The translations under genes were made by a program, and so were the position numbers. From the NCBI GenBank assembly GCA_014529385.2, contig CM043963.1, positions 73,453,912-73,517,911 on the forward strand: a stretch of 64,000 nt of DNA, written 5' to 3'. Below are positions 54,201-62,316 of this stretch, piece by piece (the first letter of the stretch is position 1; every line of letters starts with the position of its first letter). Source of the stretch: Adiantum capillus-veneris (Eukaryota; Streptophyta; Polypodiopsida; Polypodiales; Pteridaceae). The notes beneath the pieces were generated by a model, which had not been told where the DNA came from, searched no databases, and saw only the letters and a program-made list of their open reading frames with translations.

Positions 54201-57200
54201 TGAGGATCTTGAGGTGTTCTTTCGCTTGCAAATCGCGTTGGAGAAGGATCTTCTCTTCACCCGAGTTCTACTCCTTTCTGCGAGCGCACCCCTTGGCGGC
54301 CTTGCGCTCACACCAAGGTTGCTTTTTCCCACCTCACGTCGATTGGCCGGTCGCTAAGTGCACGGCCCGCTCTCAATGAGTGAAAAGAGACACAAGGGGG
54401 GTTGGACAAGCCCTTCTTTCTTGGGATTCCTGTCACTCTTCAACAAAACACGATTAGGAATCGACACGCCCAAGCAAACTTGGGTTCGTGCGACCTCAAC
54501 AAGCAAAAAAAATTCTTGTGGTTCTTGTGGTTCTTTCCTTGAGTGATACAGAACACTGCCAAAGCTCTGATACCAATGTTAGGTGCTGCGGAATGATTGT
54601 TTGCGCTTTGCTCAAGATGAGTGCTCCGAACTGTGCTCAAGGTTCCTTTTAGTTCTTATGGAAGGGAGAGCCTTCCGTTCTTTATGGAGAGTGCTGTGAT
54701 CACGAACAAAGTGAGTGGATATTGTGCGTGCAAGTGAATGAGACTGAGAGATAGAGAGAGAAGAGAGATACGACACCAGAGACGTTGTAAAACCCTCCTC
54801 CGAAGGCCCACTCTCGTCGGCGAGAGTGGTCTACTTATGATTGCACAAAGTGGTACAATGCGTATGCAATGGACTGATGCAACTTGGACTATGCCGATGA
54901 CGACGACGGTGATGACGACGACGACTTGATGGCTGAAATCCGAGATCTTCTAACTGCTGAATTTTGGGACTGTTTCGGTGGCTGAAAATGACTGTTTTGA
55001 CTGCGTTTTTATGGGCTGAAATTGGGGGAACTTCTGCAACCAATTGGGACTGATCTGCTGCTGCCGAGGCTTGCTGAAAACGCTGTGGATCTGCTGCAGT
55101 TTGGGGCTGAAAATCACTAACGCCGATCTGATCTGCCACAGAGGGGTTGCAAAGCAAAAACGCTGATGCATCTTCTGCTCCATATGGCTGAAAATGAGAA
55201 ACGCTACTGCCCTTTCCTAGCGTTACTAAATTCCTGATGGTCTGGAGTGCTGGCGATGAAAGGCATCCACAAACGCTAGGGACTGGGAGAGGCTGGCGAT
55301 CATGCAAGGTGGAAACGCCAAGGATCTGAAAATGCCCGGCGAGGATGGGGATCCAAAACGTTAGGGTGTTGAGGGGTTACTGCTGAGAAGTTGCTTGTTG
55401 AGCGGAAAGCTCCTGCTGCCTCTTCTGCCATTGAGTGCTAACTTAGGTTTGCTTATATATTAACTTAGCAAAATTGCCCTACCTACTTTTGTTGGAAAGT
55501 CGCTTAAAAATAATAAGTGAAAATACCAAAAATAGGGAAAATAGGCTAAATGCACTGGAAAATTCCCCTGACTGAATCTGATGGATTCTGAAGGGAATAC
55601 TGATGATCATGCTGTGTGCAACCAGAGGATATGCATCTATGCTAAATGATTGAGCATGCACGGTCTACGAATAGACTCACAAAAGTGCCAGGTCACTGCT
55701 AATCTAGACGTGACTGGACTGACTGAACCCTGTTATGTTGTAGCTTGTCCACGAACACATAGGGTTGGGATGTGTCACGTGACATAAACACCATAACCTT
55801 GGTTTTCCCGAGGTAAATAGACAATCCACTATCATGGGCAAATGTGTACAAAGCATCTAAATGATGCTGCAACCCCTGCGGGGAGTTGGAAATCAACACA
55901 ATATCATCAACATATAACAGTGGTGGGATCCATGTCCCTACCAACTGTGCTCCTCTATCACCATCCGTCTCAATGTAGTAAGCAACCTCATCCGCATACA
56001 TGCCAAATAGTGTAGGAGATAGTAGGCAGCCCTGTTTCACCCGAATTGTGGAGGGAACCAAATTAGAAATCCCCTCTGGAGTGCGTACATACCCCACTAC
56101 TGACTTGTATAGAGCCATGATCCCCCAAATCAACTCTTTTGGAACCCCCATCTCTTTCAGTTTGCGCATCAATCTAGCTATGGGCATTGTATCAAAGGCT
56201 TTGCGGAAATCCAGAAAGCAACAATAGAGCCGTCTCCTACGGGATCTCTCCTCCTCAATAATGGCTCTGAGTGTCAGAATATGATCAAGACTAGAGAAAC
56301 CTCTCCTGAAACCCACTTGTCCTACTGCCCGTACACCCTCTCTTGCTACCCATCTACTCAACTGCAGCTGTGTACAACTGTGCCAATGTGTGTCCAATCA
56401 TGATAGTGTGGTAGTTCCCAGGCTCCATAGGGTCCCCTGACATGAAGATAGGTACAATCGTGAACAGACTCCAAGTATCAGGTAGGCCCTCACACATGGC
56501 ACGGTTGAACATCACTGCTAGAAGCTCTGCAAACAAATCTTTGGCATGTATAAAATGCTCTGCTACTAGGCCATCGTGATCATATGCTCTCCTAGTCTTC
56601 ATCCTGTCAATGGCTTTCTTTCCCATCTCGGCAGTAAAGAAAGCACTTGTGTATGGGCATGGCTCTGGCGGATCGGGAAGAGGTGGCTGCCCCGAGACGG
56701 TGTAGAGAGATGATGCATACTGACCCCAGAGAGAGAGAGAGAGAGTCACCTAAAAACTGTAGGTGTATCACATGAGTTCATGAGGAGGGATATATTAAAG
56801 TGACAAAGTTATATGATTACAAATATCAGAGGGGTTTTTGAAACCAATTTGGAAAAAATCCGTAGGATTCTTAAGAAAAAGGGGTTGTTTATTTATAAAA
56901 GTATCTATGTGTTTTGAACAAAGTTTTTCAAAATACCCCTTGAACACACGTGGTATACAAAATTTGCACACACACACACACACACACTTACACAGAGGGG
57001 GGGGGGAGAGAGAGTCTTTATAAGTGTTAGTACTTTCGGATTGTTGCAATAGTTTGGAACCTAATATTGACATATATGGTGTATAGAGAGGAGGCCTACC
57101 ATTCAACAAGTATGCCTGGCTAACGACTCACAATTCCTTTGCAATAGTGGGAGCGCCCTCTCACACGGGGGAGCCGATAGTCACCTTTGAGAACCAAGAA

Positions 57201-59911
57201 GACAGCATCATGGATCAACTCAATGTAATGTGCTCTATTGAATTTGCATGTTAGACATAATTTTTTTGTTTTGCTTCAATTTACAGGTTCAAAATGGGGT
57301 GTTGCAGAATGGAGTAAGAGGTTTGATGCTCGATATGTATGATTTCCTCGGCGATGTGTGGCTATGCCACTCTTTTGGAGGCATTTGCTACAACTTCACA
57401 GCCTTTGTAATATCCTCATCTTTCCTAGTTCGATTACTGTAAATTTGCTGTGTCAGGATCATCACAAACTTTGTTGAATTAGGAAGCACTTCTGCGCACA
57501 CAGAGACGCTCGATGTTGCTTGAAAATATATTTTTCTCAAAACTTAGAAAACTCACATATGGAAATTTTTGAAGGTAAATTGACTATATATAAAGGTTTT
57601 TTGCACTAATTTTCTCCAAATTTTGCAAGTTTCCTTACCTTCTAAGTTAAAATTTAGAGGTAATTTCAATTTGTCAGTGGAATTATGCTAAACCTAGGTT
57701 TTTAAAAAGCACCGACGCATGTGACACACTCTATTTAATATTTTTATTAGCTTGTTGGCTTCAAGGTTTGACGGTTGTAATTGTATGGTGAGTTACATCA
57801 TGGAACTTTTTGTAGATGTTTGAATTTTACATCTTAAAGCAAGAGCTTGTTGATTGCTTCATTGTAACACAGGAGCCAGTCATCAACACTCTGAAGGGCA
57901 TTGAAGGGTTTCTGTCTGCAAATCCCACAGAAATTGTCACGATTTTCATTGAAGACTATGTGAGGAGTCCAAATGGCCTAACAAAGGTGTTCACAGATGC
58001 AGGATTGAAAAAGTATTGGTTCCCTGTTTCGATGATGCCCAAAAATGGCGAGGACTGGCCGACCATAACCGAGATGGTTGCAAAGAATTACCGACTGCTT
58101 GTGTTTACGTCCGACATGACCAAGGAAGCAAGTGAAGGCATTGCCTACAATTGGAGATATGTCAACGAGAATCAATGTGAGTAGCTTCTTTCATTCTACA
58201 CAAACAATAGCTCAAATTAGTGAATGTCCTTGGCAAATGGGTAAGTTTAGAGCTCTAATGCCTACGTGACACTAGCAAATGTCCTTGATTTTTACAGATC
58301 TCAAATGTTTAGGGCATTTGTGGCACTAGCCGCTTGAGAATTATCACCAACTGCTTGTCTCAGTTGCATGGAAAGCATATTACCAGGAACGGAAAACAGG
58401 AACAAGACTGGCAAGGCCATCAAAGACGGGAACGGCTTGCCCATTTTATTGGAACGGTTTAGAAACGGCTTTTTATAGGTAACAGAGTTCCATGGTAACC
58501 ATGCTGGAAAGAATTTAGTCTGATTTGCTTGACGAGATTGATGGAGCATCAATGGATTCGGTTTAAATTCCTCAAATCTAGCTTACCTGAAAATTTGGGT
58601 GCCCTAGGAAAAGGCTGAAGTTTGTCTTTATGCTTGACTGCATTGTAATGGATGCCTTTCCATGTGCTCAAGCCCTAGAAGGTTAGCTGGTTTCAGGAGC
58701 TTAAAAGGCACAACAATGGGCATAGTTACAGGAAGAGTGATTGTGAGAGTGAGGTCAAAGAGGTGCAAGATCTTTCATTCTCTTTTCTTCGGTCATGGAA
58801 ATGTACCCACCTGAATGATGAAGGTGTGGCCCTATTTTTCACTTTGATTGTGCTTGGGTTAATCTGGTTTTTCCTGAATTATCTAGGAATATATTTCTTG
58901 CATAGAGCCGACATTAACGAGCCATAGATAAATAGTGCTTGTACATGAGCCTCAGATCGATAGAAGTCAGGTGGCACAGAAAAAATAGGATTTGTTTGTT
59001 TAAGGGTCTTCAAACCCTAAAAAAGAGTAGCCCAAAATTTCCAAAATTTGATATGAAGATTTGAAGCTAAGGGGAGACTACTTCCTTCACTACTTTTACA
59101 TGGCAGAGTCGCGGGAAGAAAGACTGCCGAGATAACACTTTTCCGTTTCGACCAACAGTGCCTTGAATAATCTCAGATGATGGGGCTGTTTCTGACATTG
59201 GATGAACTATGAATGACTGCAGTATCGGTCACACATGAAATTCATATGCATCTCAGAGCAAACAATGCATTGCAACATGGCGGCTACATGGAAACTCATA
59301 TGCATCTCACCAAAAACAATGCCTCGCAATATGGCAGGCACTACTGTGCTAGCATCTCCTCTGCTCGTGTGTGCGTGCTTGGAAGCCAGCATGTGCTGTT
59401 TGCATGCACACATACATCTTTGCCTCCACTTAGGGTGTTCTGACATAAACTGGTACATGGAAGTCTTATGCATTATAGCGGCTGTATCCCAACTTGGAAA
59501 TCCATATGCATCTCAAATTGAACAATGCATTGTTATTGCAACATGGCAGGCAATTCTGTTTTGGGCATCTCCTCTGTTTGTGCGGGCGCGTGCAGCCGCG
59601 TTGCATGAACACATGCATTGTTGCCTCCGCTTAGGGTATTCTGACATTAACTGGTAAGATTGCAGATGGGAATGGAGGTATGAAAACAGGGCAATGCCCA
59701 AACAGAGGAGAGTCGGCGGCAATGAATGCAAAGAGCAGGTCGCTGGTGCTGATGAACTTCTTCAGGGACAATCCCGTGCAATTGGAGGCCTGCAAATACA
59801 ACTCGGCGCCATTGCAGGCCATGTTGCCCGTCTGTTATGCAGCCGCTGGCAACCGCTGGCCTAACTTCCTGGCCGTCGACTTCTACAAGGTATTTCTATG
59901 TGTTTTATGCC

Positions 59912-59989
<78 letters not shown>

Positions 59990-60395
59990 ATTTTTAACCT
60001 TGAACTGAAGAGGTTTTACCTAGTTAAATATCGGGCCTAGGCCCAACCGGTTGCCCGTCAATTTCGACCGGCAAGAAGGCGTTGACCAAAAGGTTCACTT
60101 CATGCGGCTTGAACCCAGCACCGCCCCTGGATTAAGCAAGTCATGCTCTAACCACCGTGCCTGTGTGCACTTGTGTAGGTAACATAACCTTTGTCTTGTT
60201 CTTTGAGAAGGCCAGTCCTACTAAAAAGGTGTGGTGACAGCCTAAGCCGGTCAGTGTCACCGATACGATAGCATTTTAGCTGAAATTTAACAATTGCCCT
60301 TCAGGGGGAAATCGGATAAACAATCTACTACGCTTGAGAGAACGAAAATTAAGCTTTATTAACCTCTTCTAGAGGCCGAAGTCGGCCTACGAGAC

Positions 60396-60433
<38 letters not shown>

Positions 60434-60738
60434 TTTGAGAGTTTTACACTATTTTTCTCTATTTTGAGACGGAATTTCTCCTTTTCCCCTTGCTGTCAAC
60501 TGACATTTTTGAAATTGAAAACGACAAGATATTAAGCTGAGACTGAACACTGCTAAGGATCCTCATAAACTATCTTGTGAAAATATTGTGCATTTATACT
60601 TCTGAAATCATTTAAAACATTGCCAATTTACGTATATTTCTTTGTGTGCAGAGGAGCGATGGTGGGGGTACCTTTAATGCTCTAGATACCCTCAATGCAG
60701 GGCTCCTGTGTGGTTGCTCAGACATCAATGTGTGCAAG
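47485..60738 (+). CDS. Secreted PI-PLC X-domain protein (At5g67130-like), 3' end not found
   Basis: Seven exons with consistent phases total 1155 nt (385 codons): 47485-47648, 47968-48085, 57087-57224, 57287-57406, 57873-58176, 59666-59889 and 60652-60738. The product has a signal peptide (MRFLAAALLLALCCLHTSQA), a Cys-rich N-terminal module and a phosphatidylinositol-specific phospholipase C X-box: LPFNKYAWLTTHNSFAI with the first catalytic His, GVRGLMLDMYDF, WLCHSFGG with the second, then IVTIFIEDYV, KYWFPVSMMP, RLLVFTSD and WPNFLAVDFY. Plant relatives are secreted and often GPI-anchored. The last seen exon ends CGCSDINVCK, so the C-terminal tail and any GPI signal lie in an exon I could not identify. 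Intron 2 is 9.0 kb and filled by nested transposons. No stops or frameshifts interrupt the exons, so it looks functional. Confidence 0.9.
47968..48085 (+). CDS. PI-PLC-like exon 2
   Basis: It encodes QICLRSADCATGLFCSTC and PRCHRYTATNVTDV, the Cys-rich module that precedes the X-box in plant homologues. The acceptor is CTAAG at 47967; the donor GTAAGC follows 48085. The nearer upstream CAG acceptor at 47962 would create a stop, which decided the start. Confidence 0.78.
48191..48250. repeat. (GA)n microsatellite at LINE-2 3' end
   Basis: A pure GA run that directly follows the 3' end motif of the minus-strand LINE-2. Confidence 0.95.
48324..49856 (-). pseudogene. LINE-2 post-RT domain and zinc-binding tail
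   Basis: Directly after the LTR insertion the minus strand reads FTYGQETVEYTDAYTYLGVVF, the YLGV block that follows RT in many plant LINEs. Decayed sequence follows (ASVPHEIIRAELAASPLVNE, 49480-49420), then CRLCHIEPETKLHH and CDCPV (about 48930-48870), and an open 167-codon Arg-rich C-terminus (48827-48324) ending in an Asp cluster (GMDDDDDDFQ). Frames change several times. The basic tail may bind nucleic acid. Confidence 0.7.
49852..49856. repeat. Target-site duplication TAAAT (left)
   Basis: It matches TAAAC at 55785-55789 with one mismatch and flanks the gag-only LTR element. Confidence 0.65.
49857..51053 (-). repeat. Gag-only element 3' LTR
   Basis: Plus-strand ends TGTTAGGTGCTACGG..TGTCACGTGACA. 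It matches 54577-55784 with scattered substitutions and a few small indels near 50070-50250. Confidence 0.92.
51042..51053. promoter_or_regulatory. Perfect 12-bp palindrome with G-box at LTR end
   Basis: TGTCACGTGACA is its own reverse complement and contains CACGTG, the bZIP/bHLH G-box core. It forms the first 12 bp of the LTR in element orientation, and the other LTR has it unchanged at 55773-55784. Confidence 0.7.
51054..51067 (-). other. Gag-only element polypurine tract
   Basis: On the minus strand GAAAAGGAGGGGA lies directly upstream of the 3' LTR. Confidence 0.8.
51555..52301 (-). CDS. Asp/His-rich repeat ORF of the gag-only element
   Basis: A 248-codon open frame in the same phase as gag. 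After an N-terminal part that overlaps the protease remnant out of phase come short Asp-rich repeats (QHDDLNDNDLNDNDLHDDL), then paired repeats around SRSKEPPQDDSIIQEGSIL. A C-terminal part has CVRIIDTHTLFECFIRDRF and MDEHECMRIVHEKL. No family recognised. It may be translated only by frameshift or readthrough, or be the decayed spacer left after loss of pol. Its length and lack of stops are notable. Confidence 0.45.
   Translation of the reverse strand: MPQVILLLSFMERTLLILHLSLLIYRTRVKGFGRRRLSESFFSSQHDTQNLHDYEQHDDLNDNDLNDNDLHDDLDDNDEHDDLHDQDVISHKHDDLHEEVVIVHKDDVLVDAFSSEANLVVDSINHEDPILAFESRSKEPPQDDSIIQEGSILALEPRSKEPSQEVLCVRIIDTHTLFECFIRDRFLYFSQHRYVIPFPRHDMLYIEHVSLMDEHECMRIVHEKLKSMYIRKSHCMSLPWHDSFRTST
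52186..52556 (-). pseudogene. Retroelement protease remnant
   Basis: The frame reads GMDALITEECLDVLFAIK, stop, then RRFVVSPLSGCDMILDIRWF, followed by NNDALMDFKTNTITL. The second part matches the C-terminal half of gypsy proteases (GCDVILGMDWL..A.IDW..K.I.L). The active-site DSG is not present at the expected place. It is out of phase with gag and with the Asp-rich ORF, which it overlaps. It would not be catalytic. Confidence 0.65.
52557..54110 (-). CDS. Intact gag of the gag-only LTR element
   Basis: 517 codons without interruption. An acidic/proline-rich N-terminus is followed by a long charged coiled coil built on ~20-residue repeats (RERDDRIARLATEQEAKD then RERDERNARLAAQQEDK), then the retrotransposon gag domain (LTFNKYDGKMDATGIHSWLH, YLAGDAINWYHAW, FNWADFQDKLKARFMPPQYL). 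A Ser/Asn/Lys-rich linker and a CCHC zinc knuckle, CFHCHIKGHIKRTC, follow near residue 450. It should assemble particles and bind RNA. The start ATG at 54110 is the first in frame after the leader. It is the only intact retroelement protein of this length in the window. Confidence 0.85.
   Translation of the reverse strand: MDTSHTADEHERGGEDFSPPGDFFDPPPSPSTPRVVLTPIEIMVKSMLDMMAQQQETNRVALAQLASKAEQQEARDRERDDRIARLATEQEAKDRERDERNARLAAQQEDKRLALEREQDARKERKELRKEEAAARSAALEAERKAQRELRTQEFISRVLALKTEPPKDRGSSSSGASHDADSNHPITEKLTFNKYDGKMDATGIHSWLHQVNAYFATTKKTGNSKVLTAAMYLAGDAINWYHAWQEAQLTSHLEAADGFTPLSFNWADFQDKLKARFMPPQYLARLKDDWRSLKQNGMPVMSFSNRVLQLVTQLRKEAFLFGLDEYIKYDVEVLDPIDLNKAVAIALAQEMKHNKGKSKENKTSTSTSQTSHNPQNGKNDNSSNQSSNSLSSKNSSNESKDKANTIAKPKLTPYEKVAQGIVGGYITSEEQSTYSKEGRCFHCHIKGHIKRTCPKLESNESKEPTTPTSSVNAMNDNTSVPQVSQDPPIDDSLIKCYGRTSEHRFVILFDQVVCMM
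54564..54575 (-). other. Primer-binding site, initiator tRNA-Met
   Basis: GCTCTGATACCA (TGGTATCAGAGC on the minus strand) lies one base inside the 5' LTR of the gag-only element. Confidence 0.93.
54577..55784 (-). repeat. Gag-only element 5' LTR
   Basis: 1208 bp. It begins TGTTAGGTGCTGCGG and ends TGTCACGTGACA on the plus strand. It is followed by TAAAC, a one-mismatch copy of the left TAAAT. Confidence 0.92.
55790..56745 (-). pseudogene. LINE-2 reverse transcriptase
   Basis: Two overlapping frames (56749-56354 and 56397-55699) give AYDHDGLVAEHFIHAKDLFA, then GNYHTIMIGHTLAQLYTA, VGFRRGFSSLDHILTLRAII, CCFLDFRKAFDTM (motif A), VKQGCLLSPTLFGMYADE and the active site LLYVDDIVLIS. One frameshift near 56380. 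Catalytic Asp residues are all present, so inactivation is due to the frameshift, 5' truncation and the LTR insertion near 55789, right after KVMVFMS. Confidence 0.85.
56728..57086. other. Intron 2 distal part with short GA and CA runs
   Basis: Contains GA repeats at 56728-56743, (CA)n at 56969-56988 and a G9 run near 56997-57005. No coding sequence before the exon-3 acceptor. Confidence 0.6.
57087..57224 (+). CDS. PI-PLC-like exon 3 (first catalytic His)
   Basis: It encodes RGGLPFNKYAWLTTHNSFAI through QEDSIMDQLN. The catalytic His codon is at 57129-57131. The GT donor follows 57224; intron 3 is only 62 nt. Confidence 0.9.
57287..57406 (+). CDS. PI-PLC-like exon 4 (second catalytic His)
   Basis: It encodes VQNGVLQNGVRGLMLDMYDF through CHSFGGICYNFTAF. 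The catalytic His codon is at 57368-57370. Acceptor TTACAG, donor GTAATA. Confidence 0.92.
57873..58176 (+). CDS. PI-PLC-like exon 5
   Basis: 304 nt from EPVINTLKGIEGFLSANPTE through GIAYNWRYVNENQ, with IVTIFIEDYV and KYWFPVSMMPKNGEDWPT. It ends in phase 1 at a GTGAGT donor. Confidence 0.92.
59236..59656. repeat. Tandem repeat in PI-PLC intron 5, ~2.3 copies
   Basis: A ~165-200-bp unit (CATATGCATCTCA..AACAATGC..GCAACATGGCAGGC..GCATCTCCTCTG..GCCTCC(A/G)CTTAGGG..CTGACAT(A/T)AACTGGTA) occurs at 59291-59455 and 59495-59656, with a partial copy at 59236-59288. The second copy ends nine bases before the exon-6 acceptor. Confidence 0.8.
59666..59889 (+). CDS. PI-PLC-like exon 6
   Basis: It completes the phase-1 codon as Tyr and encodes GQCPNRGESAAMNAKSRSLV to AGNRWPNFLAVDFYK, matching the C-terminal half of plant homologues. 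Acceptor TTGCAG, donor GTATTT. Confidence 0.9.
59914..59981. repeat. Compound (GT)n(GA)n microsatellite
   Basis: A GT run at 59914-59943 switching to GA at 59943-59981, beginning 25 bp after exon 6. Confidence 0.95.
59995..60175 (-). mobile_element. Probable tRNA-derived SINE
   Basis: On the minus strand a box A-like GTGGTTAGAGCATG (60155-60142) and a box B-like GGGTTCAAGCC (60116-60106) lie 25 bp apart, as in a tRNA-derived polymerase III promoter. About 110 bp follow and end near the GA microsatellite. The tRNA-like head is degenerate, with no cloverleaf. Located in PI-PLC intron 6, antisense to the gene. Confidence 0.55.
60355..60394 (-). repeat. LINE-type 3' hairpin motif
   Basis: On the minus strand GTCTCGTAGGCCGACTTCGG..CTAGAAGAGGTTAATAAAG, with a perfect GGCCGA/TCGGCC hairpin. 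It matches the LINE-2 3' end motif at 48258-48300 in most positions and borders a (GA)n tract at 60399-60431. Confidence 0.6.
60399..60431. repeat. (GA)n microsatellite
   Basis: A pure GA run in intron 6. Confidence 0.95.
60652..60738 (+). CDS. PI-PLC-like exon 7
   Basis: 29 codons, RSDGGGTFNALDTLNAGLLC then GCSDINVCK, matching the RSDGGG..LNG.LLCGC stretch near the end of plant homologues. Acceptor GTGCAG, donor GTAGGC, phase 0. A further exon is expected. Confidence 0.88.
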
Positions 60739-61306
60739 GTAGGCATCATAAAGACAACTTATGCTTCTGATACAGACTTTGCCAGAGTTTTGTCTAGTAT
60801 TAGTGCTTAAAATGCTCGATAATGGAACTTTCTCTATGTTTTCTAACACGAATTCTACGTCTTTTTTGACTAGCTCAACTTACCTTTTGGAGTATGTAAT
60901 ACCAGCTCATCCACTAAGCCTCCTTAAGAATTCTGACTTGAGTGCAACATCCCAAGCAAATCACAATTTAAGTTGCCCATAATATGGCTTAACAATGATT
61001 TATGTTAGCCTAAAGACTTGAGAAACTTTCATTCAAATTATTGTATAGACACTATTATATTATTGACATACAATTTGCTCAGAGCTTTGCAATATGAATG
61101 GAATTTATAAATTATATTTACTTTGTCTTGCATAGCATTACATGAAGTAATCTCAAAGCAAAGATCTTTAACACAATGAAATAATATGAATGTCTCAAAA
61201 AAAGACTCCATTTCAACAAGAAAATGGTGCATTGAAGTGAGTATAGCAATTTTTTCCTTTGCAACAATGGTGTCAAAGCTTGTGAGGGTCATGGTCTATA
61301 CACTTC

Positions 61307-61342
<36 letters not shown>

Positions 61343-61423
61343 ATAGACCTTGGAAAAGATGCTTAATGTAGAGTTGGAGGATAGAAAGGGGAGGCATGAG
61401 TTGCCACCCCCCCCCCCCCCCCC

Positions 61424-61458
<35 letters not shown>

Positions 61459-61872
61459 TCCAAATTTCCACTATTTGGGATTAAAAATAAATAGGGGCCC
61501 CTAACTTGTATAATTGCTATTGAGGAATTTATGAGCTCTCTCTTTTGAGTACGAAATAAAATTCTAATTAATAAGCGAGATGAGACAATGCTCGACAATA
61601 GAAAGTAAAAACATCTTTTAAGTTACTAAACATTGCCCTAATGAATTGGAATTCCTAGCGACTATTTACCATTTTGCAAGATCATATTAACAATTTGGTG
61701 CAAATTGTTAAATGGATGTGAGGTCAAATATGTTGGGTATAAAGGTCAGTGTGGCAAGGACACATAACTAAACTATATCAACTCTATACTACACGCAATT
61801 CTCGTCTTACTGGAAGAATACTTGCATGCATGCTCTCTGCTAATGGAGGGAGACTCTCTCTCTCTCTCTCTT

Positions 61873-61918
<46 letters not shown>

Positions 61919-62300
61919 TCATTCTCATTCATTAGAAATATGGTGGCAAGAATGCGCACAAAAATGGAGAAGATGAAGGAGAAGCTCAAGTTGCTCACCA
62001 ATGAGACTATATAATGAGCATTCTGCCTCGTAATGCATACATAAATTAGGCATTGGACAATGTGTTAATAGAGTGATATCAAAGTAATCTTCATCGACCA
62101 AGCTTCTAATCGATCTCCTTAGGAGTAGCAATAGGGCTTGGAGTCCTTAAGGCCAAACAATTGTAGTGTAATGCCTATAGCTCCGCAATGGAGCAATAAG
62201 CACTACGGGAATGGATACCCTCACACTTCCTTACATTATATGAACAACAAAGTATATGAAGACAGAATAGAAGACAATACATAGGAACTGAACACCGTCT
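60739..62300. other. Unassigned stretch with microsatellites
   Basis: It should hold, or precede, the last PI-PLC exon, but I could not identify one. Contains (TG)n 61309-61340, C18 61407-61424, (AC)n 61426-61455, (TC)n 61846-61880 and (AC)n 61881-61917. Confidence 0.5.
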
Positions 62301-62316
62301 TCTTCATTGATATGTA

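Larger units (their letters stand above)
49857..55784 (-). mobile_element. Non-autonomous gag-only LTR retrotransposon (TR-GAG-like)
   Basis: LTRs at 49857-51053 and 54577-55784 (about 1.2 kb, roughly 98% identical by eye) enclose only 3.5 kb. On the minus strand: a tRNA-Met primer site next to the 5' LTR, an intact 517-codon gag, a protease C-terminal remnant lacking the DSG site, an Asp/His-rich repeat ORF, and a clean polypurine tract next to the 3' LTR. There is no RT, RNase H or integrase. Intact gag, complete cis signals and similar LTRs suggest recent movement using enzymes supplied in trans. It sits inside LINE-2 within intron 2 of the PI-PLC gene. Confidence 0.88.
48251..56745 (-). 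mobile_element. LINE-2: non-LTR retrotransposon in intron 2, split by an LTR element
   Basis: Minus-strand RT at 56745-55790 and its continuation at 49856-48251 are separated by the element 49857-55784. It is 5'-truncated: no endonuclease is seen, and the right end borders a short GA run. The 3' part encodes CRLCHIEPETKLHHICDCPV, a C..C..H..C zinc-binding tail, then an Arg-rich C-terminus, an untranslated hairpin motif and the GA tract. RT and tail are of a different type from LINE-1. Confidence 0.82.

Noticed and set aside
60739-62300. Final PI-PLC exon with GPI-anchor signal
   Set aside because: No acceptor-bounded frame in phase 0 with a Cys-rich start and hydrophobic tail could be identified, so none is called.
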